Origin: Amoebophrya sp. A120
Taxonomy: Eukaryota; Sar; Dinophyceae; Syndiniales; Amoebophryaceae
Length of the DNA stretch: 64,000 nt
NCBI GenBank assembly: GCA_905178155.1
Contig: CAJINV010000019.1
Coordinates: forward strand, 254,475-318,474
Direction of reading: 5' to 3'
This document shows positions 61,201 to 64,000 of this stretch, one piece after another; within the stretch, counting starts at the first letter, position 1, and each line of letters begins with the position of its first letter. Under the pieces are notes generated by a model. The model was not told the origin of the DNA and did not search any database. It saw nothing but the letters and a program-made list of their open reading frames with translations. The position numbers were made by a program, and so were the translations under genes.

Positions 61201-64000
61201 TGATACACGAGGGAGTCGGACAATTCCGAGCAACTGTAACTGGCAGATTGGCACTCCTTGAGGCATTCGGGATCGCAGGTCTCTATCCCAAGGAAAAATC
61301 CCCCCTCCCCATATCGAAATGGAAATCTGTTATGCGGGATTTGTGCACACAAATCGGCTTTGTCTTGCAGTAGAGGACTGCAGGCAGTAGATACAAAGCG
61401 GGAGTAGGGGCTTTTTGGTGTAGGTGCCTAGCAAGGCCGGCATATCCTCCGCAGGCCATACAGCATTACAAATTGCCTGCAAAACGCGGCGGAGTCTCTG
61501 GATTTGCGTTCCAGCAATACAGAGACGATTTGTGGTCACAAATCAGCATCACAAATTTTCAGAAGTATCCTTTTTTCCTGGTATAGGGAGGGAAGATTTT
61601 TCCTCACAATAGTCTCCGTCTGGTAACGGCTCGCCGTCAGCGGGAACAGTATAACGTGCTCAGCTGTTACAATCTCAAACGTTACAATAGAATATCGAAA
61701 TCTGTGATGCAAGAGGTGCATTATGTAGCCAACTCTCATAGGATTGCGCATGACAAGTTCCGCAGTCCCAAACCGCACTACAATCTGGCAAAATTTGTAT
61801 TGCAGAAAGTGGAATGCTCGTCATGCAACATGCAACACATCGTAACGTTTGAGATTGTAACGTTTCTTGAGCAGGTCATAGACAGCTTCCGCGGCGTCTG
61901 CAGATTGGTTTGCCACACTTCCAGCGTTTTGTTGGCCACCTCGCAGTATGCATTGCAAATATGTCCGGGTCTGGAAACCTGTGATGCTGAGCTGCGCATA
62001 AAAATTGAAGCGCTTGCAATTATGGTAGCCAAGCATGACAAGTTTTTCAGACGCCTGTTGATGCTTAGCAAAGGCGTATACAAATCGCGTCTTTGCATGA
62101 CAAAGGAAGCTCCTCTTCTGCTGCTGATGCAACACAGATTTTCCAGGAATGCAAGACACGCATTACAAGAAGTTCCACTTTATTTCCAGACCCAGAAATA
62201 TATATAATTTGCATTTGATACGCAGCTGCGCCCCCCCTTCGGACTGTTCACAAACTCGAGGCTGGGCTTCGTAAAGTCGCACCCGGTGATCAGATGCGGC
62301 TTGTCCTTGCTATGGAAGCGTCAGGTTTGAAATCGACAAAGTTGAAATAATTTGCCATGCATAAAATGCAAGGCATGAAGTGCCTGTCTTGCAGGGATAG
62401 CAAGTGAGGCGGATTGTGAGCCTGTTCAGGGCGGTTTGAAATAGAGCTACTAAACTCGCATGACAAAAGCAGTGCTCTGTGCCCAAACAGCATGACAAAT
62501 TGGATTCCGGTACTCGGAAAGTTTGTCATGCGCCGCTTGATAAGTGGGCGCCCGACTCGACTGGTATCTGTTTTATGCATGACAAACTATTTCAACTTTG
62601 ACGATTTCACACCTGACACATCCATACTTGCAGCCCTGCTCGTAATTCCCGTCCGTAGACAGGCGGTAAGGGCTTGTTCCGGACTCGCTGTCGGTCTCTA
62701 GCAAGTGCGGCGGCGGGTCCCCAGAGAGTCCAAAGTACAAGAAGTCGTTACCCAGTCCGTTCATGATCATGGTTCCCGCACTCTGGCCTCCCAGCATGAG
62801 CTCTGCCGAGTGCCAGCGCCGCGTCATTTCTTCCCAGTACGAGAGCAGAAACACGTCGTCGCCGGCATTCAGCTTCTCGTTCTTGGCATCGGCCATCAGA
62901 TCGAACACGTTCCCTCCGCCGACGTAGTAATACGCCCCGTCGTTCGGGCCCTGGTTCTCGTTCTTTTCGTTTTCCGGCTCGTGTGTGGAGGGGGGGCAGG
63001 AGTCGGGAAACACCGACCTTTTGCACACAATCGTCTTGTCGTTGCGCGTCACAACGCCCCGCGACTGGAGCGGGAACACGGACTGTTGGGCGGTCTTCTT
63101 GTCAACATCCTTGTCGCTTTCTGGTGTCCCATCGTCGTCGAAAAAGGTCCAGTCAAACGCTTCGTCCCGCCAATCCCACTTGTACTGACCCACGGCATCC
63201 GCATCCCCGTCCCACACGGAGCTCACCTATCAAGTGCAAAAAATGTCTGGGTCTGGAAATTTGTGATGCTAAGTGTGGATGATGGAGACACTGGCCGCGA
63301 ATGCAGCCAAGCATGACAACTTTCCAGAAGGCTTCCTCATGCGCGGCCCGCATGAGAAACTGCATTCTTGTATGACAAAAGAGGCTGCGACTTTGGTTGG
63401 TCATGCAATACAGATTTCACAGGAATACAAGACCAGCATCACAAGTTCTAACTTTCCAGACCCAGACATATTTGCAATGGATATCACCCCCGATGGCACG
63501 ATCTTGACCTTCATGTTGTGACGGGGCAAGTGGACCCAATAGGAGAAGTATCAAATGTAAAAATGTCTGGGTCTGGAAGGATCCGAACTTGTGATGCTGC
63601 ATTTGGATGTCTAACAAATTTGTGTTGCACGAGCAGCAAAAGGATTCTAATTTTTGCTACGCGGAGAGGGCATTTGTCATGCGGAATAGGCATCAAGAGT
63701 CCCTCTGAAAACCTGTGAGGCTAGGGCATGCATGACAGACATCATGGCGGATGCAAACCGTGCATGACAAGTCTCAGAATCTTCCAGACCCAGACATTTT
63801 TACAGTTGATAAGAAGTCTTGGTAGTCGAATTCGCCGTGACTCAGACGCAACGCGTCGGTATCAAATGCAAAAATGTCTGGGTCTGGAAGTAGAGTGCAT
63901 TTTTGTCATGCTTGTCTGGCATGACTCTTAAATCTGTCATGCACGTTAGTACTACCCTAGAGCCGCATTTTTCTGTCATGTAGAAACGCAGTCTGTCACG
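58259..64000 (-). CDS. Peptidase S51/cyanophycinase-like protein, 5' end beyond the window
   Basis: Fifteen visible exons encode about 665 aa in one frame to a stop at 58259. It contains GGGNVFDLMADAK and LMLGGQSAGTMIMNG, matching the glycine loop and G-x-S-A-G nucleophile of the S51 class-I amidotransferase-like hydrolases. Near the end, GLGWMHNISVRPHACLG and LVIADGMAVIHEAGGSNRRV match the 'GLG...V.pHf' and 'GIDE.tAlv' region of cyanophycinases. Between the two halves lie about 350 residues not expected in that family, with many Cys and charged residues. Exons: 63812-63859, 63484-63548, 62627-63227, 62221-62310, 61881-61946, 61612-61649, 61149-61283, 60567-60917, 60316-60427, 59909-60033, 59549-59625, 59266-59346, 58889-59031, 58539-58612, 58259-58317. 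Intron 59032-59265 is GT-AG. If the 60918 element is not spliced, an in-frame TGA at 61146 would end it early. Substrate unknown. Confidence 0.6.
58318..58538. mobile_element. Introner, family J (single copy here)
   Basis: 221 bp, TATCGCGAGAAAAAGCTGTC ... CAGTTTTTTCTCAGGATA. Duplication GCCAC/GCCAA. Confidence 0.85.
58613..58888. mobile_element. Introner, family A
   Basis: 276 bp, TATCAAATGCAAAAGTGTCT ... CAGATTTGCGATGCATA. Duplication CATGG. Confidence 0.9.
59347..59548. mobile_element. Introner, family L (single copy here)
   Basis: 202 bp, TATCGGACGAAAAAAAGCTA ... TGGCTTTTTTCTGTGCGATA. Duplication GCCGC/GTCGC. Internal sequence is A/T-rich and unlike the other families. Confidence 0.82.
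59626..59908. mobile_element. Introner, family C
   Basis: 283 bp, TATCCTGAGTAAAAACGTCT ... GTTTTTGCTCAGGATA. Duplication TCCCG. Confidence 0.9.
60034..60315. mobile_element. Introner, family A, diverged
   Basis: 282 bp, TATGCATTGCAAACACGTCA ... ATTTTTGCAATCCGTA. Duplication CCCCA/CCACA. Confidence 0.85.
60428..60566. mobile_element. Introner, family B, short
   Basis: 139 bp, TATGCATTGCAAAAGTATAA ... ACTTTTGTAGAGCATA. Duplication CCCGC/CCCGA. Confidence 0.85.
60918..61148. mobile_element. Introner, family A, strongly decayed
   Basis: Left end TATCAAAAACAAACATCGAT then CTGGCTCTGG is still family A. The right inverted repeat is lost and no clear duplication remains. Taking 231 bp plus 5 bp out restores the S51-like frame (DARSGGRQFREA), which sets the proposed right end. 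Confidence 0.5.
61284..61611. mobile_element. Introner, family E
   Basis: 328 bp, TATCCCAAGGAAAAATCCCC ... GATTTTTCCTCACAATA. Duplication GTCTC. Confidence 0.9.
61650..61880. mobile_element. Introner, family G
   Basis: 231 bp, TATAACGTGCTCAGCTGTTA; right end diverged (GAGCAGGTCATA). Duplication AACAG/GACAG. Only 38 bp of exon separates it from the E copy at 61284. Confidence 0.85.
61947..62220. mobile_element. Introner, family A
   Basis: 274 bp, TATGCATTGCAAATATGTCC ... ATTTGCATTTGATA with a small TATATATA expansion near the right end. Duplication CGCAG. Confidence 0.9.
62311..62626. mobile_element. Introner, family I
   Basis: 316 bp, TATGGAAGCGTCAGGTTTGA ... ACCTGACACATCCATA. Duplication CTTGC. 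Confidence 0.9.
63228..63483. mobile_element. Introner, family A
   Basis: 256 bp, TATCAAGTGCAAAAAATGTC ... ATATTTGCAATGGATA. Duplication TCACC. Confidence 0.9.
63549..63811. mobile_element. Introner, family A
   Basis: 263 bp, TATCAAATGTAAAAATGTCT ... ATTTTTACAGTTGATA. Duplication AGAAG. Confidence 0.92.
63860..64000. mobile_element. Introner, family A, cut by the window edge
   Basis: Begins TATCAAATGCAAAAATGTCT after GTCGG. The right end lies outside the window. The next 5' exon of the S51-like gene should follow. Confidence 0.85.

Overview
This window is nuclear DNA of a eukaryotic protist. It is intron-rich, and every gene I can assemble reads on the minus strand. The style (one-way gene order, very many short intron-like elements with terminal inverted repeats and target-site duplications) best fits a parasitic alveolate of the dinoflagellate lineage such as Amoebophrya. 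That placement is inference; no rRNA or spliced-leader sequence is present to prove it. No bacterial signals, tRNA, rRNA or CRISPR were found.

Layout, left to right. 1-1023: 5' part of a membrane protein gene resembling the start of Patched/RND-type transporters. 1349-1830: a small unknown gene. 1945-6120: a 72-bp satellite array with a second tandem repeat embedded in it. 6913-8809: unknown acidic protein with 29-residue repeats. 10421-14274: unknown protein of about 1036 aa. 15170-20713: ORC4-like origin-recognition subunit. 22978-28344: glycoside hydrolase family 3 enzyme with an N-terminal membrane anchor. 29190-38916: protein of about 2025 aa with a RING-H2 finger and leucine-rich repeats. 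40425-46443: phosphoglucomutase. 49451-56833: pepsin-like aspartic protease with a huge low-complexity N-terminus. 58259-end: peptidase S51/cyanophycinase-like protein, running off the right edge. The genes have unrelated jobs (carbohydrate metabolism, proteolysis, ubiquitin signalling, replication), so this is ordinary gene order and not a functional cluster.

The striking content is in the introns. I count 72 introner-like elements of about 140-330 bp, in at least 12 sequence families (named A to L here). Each begins TAT, ends ATA and has terminal inverted repeats. Of 70 scorable copies, 49 are flanked by a perfect 5-bp target-site duplication and 17 by one with a single mismatch. None was recognised outside a gene. 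Removing the element plus one copy of the 5-bp repeat restores the reading frame at every junction I worked through by hand. The summed exon lengths of four complete genes are divisible by three, and a fifth gene closes in frame over all of its visible exons. These introns lack GT-AG ends and, in families A and B, occur in both orientations. About a dozen conventional GT-AG introns sit in the same genes. The 72-bp satellite monomer has the same design in miniature: a 67-bp TAT...ATA inverted-repeat unit plus a 5-bp spacer.

Coordinates of element ends are hand-counted and may be off by a base in places. All gene structures are predictions without transcript support.
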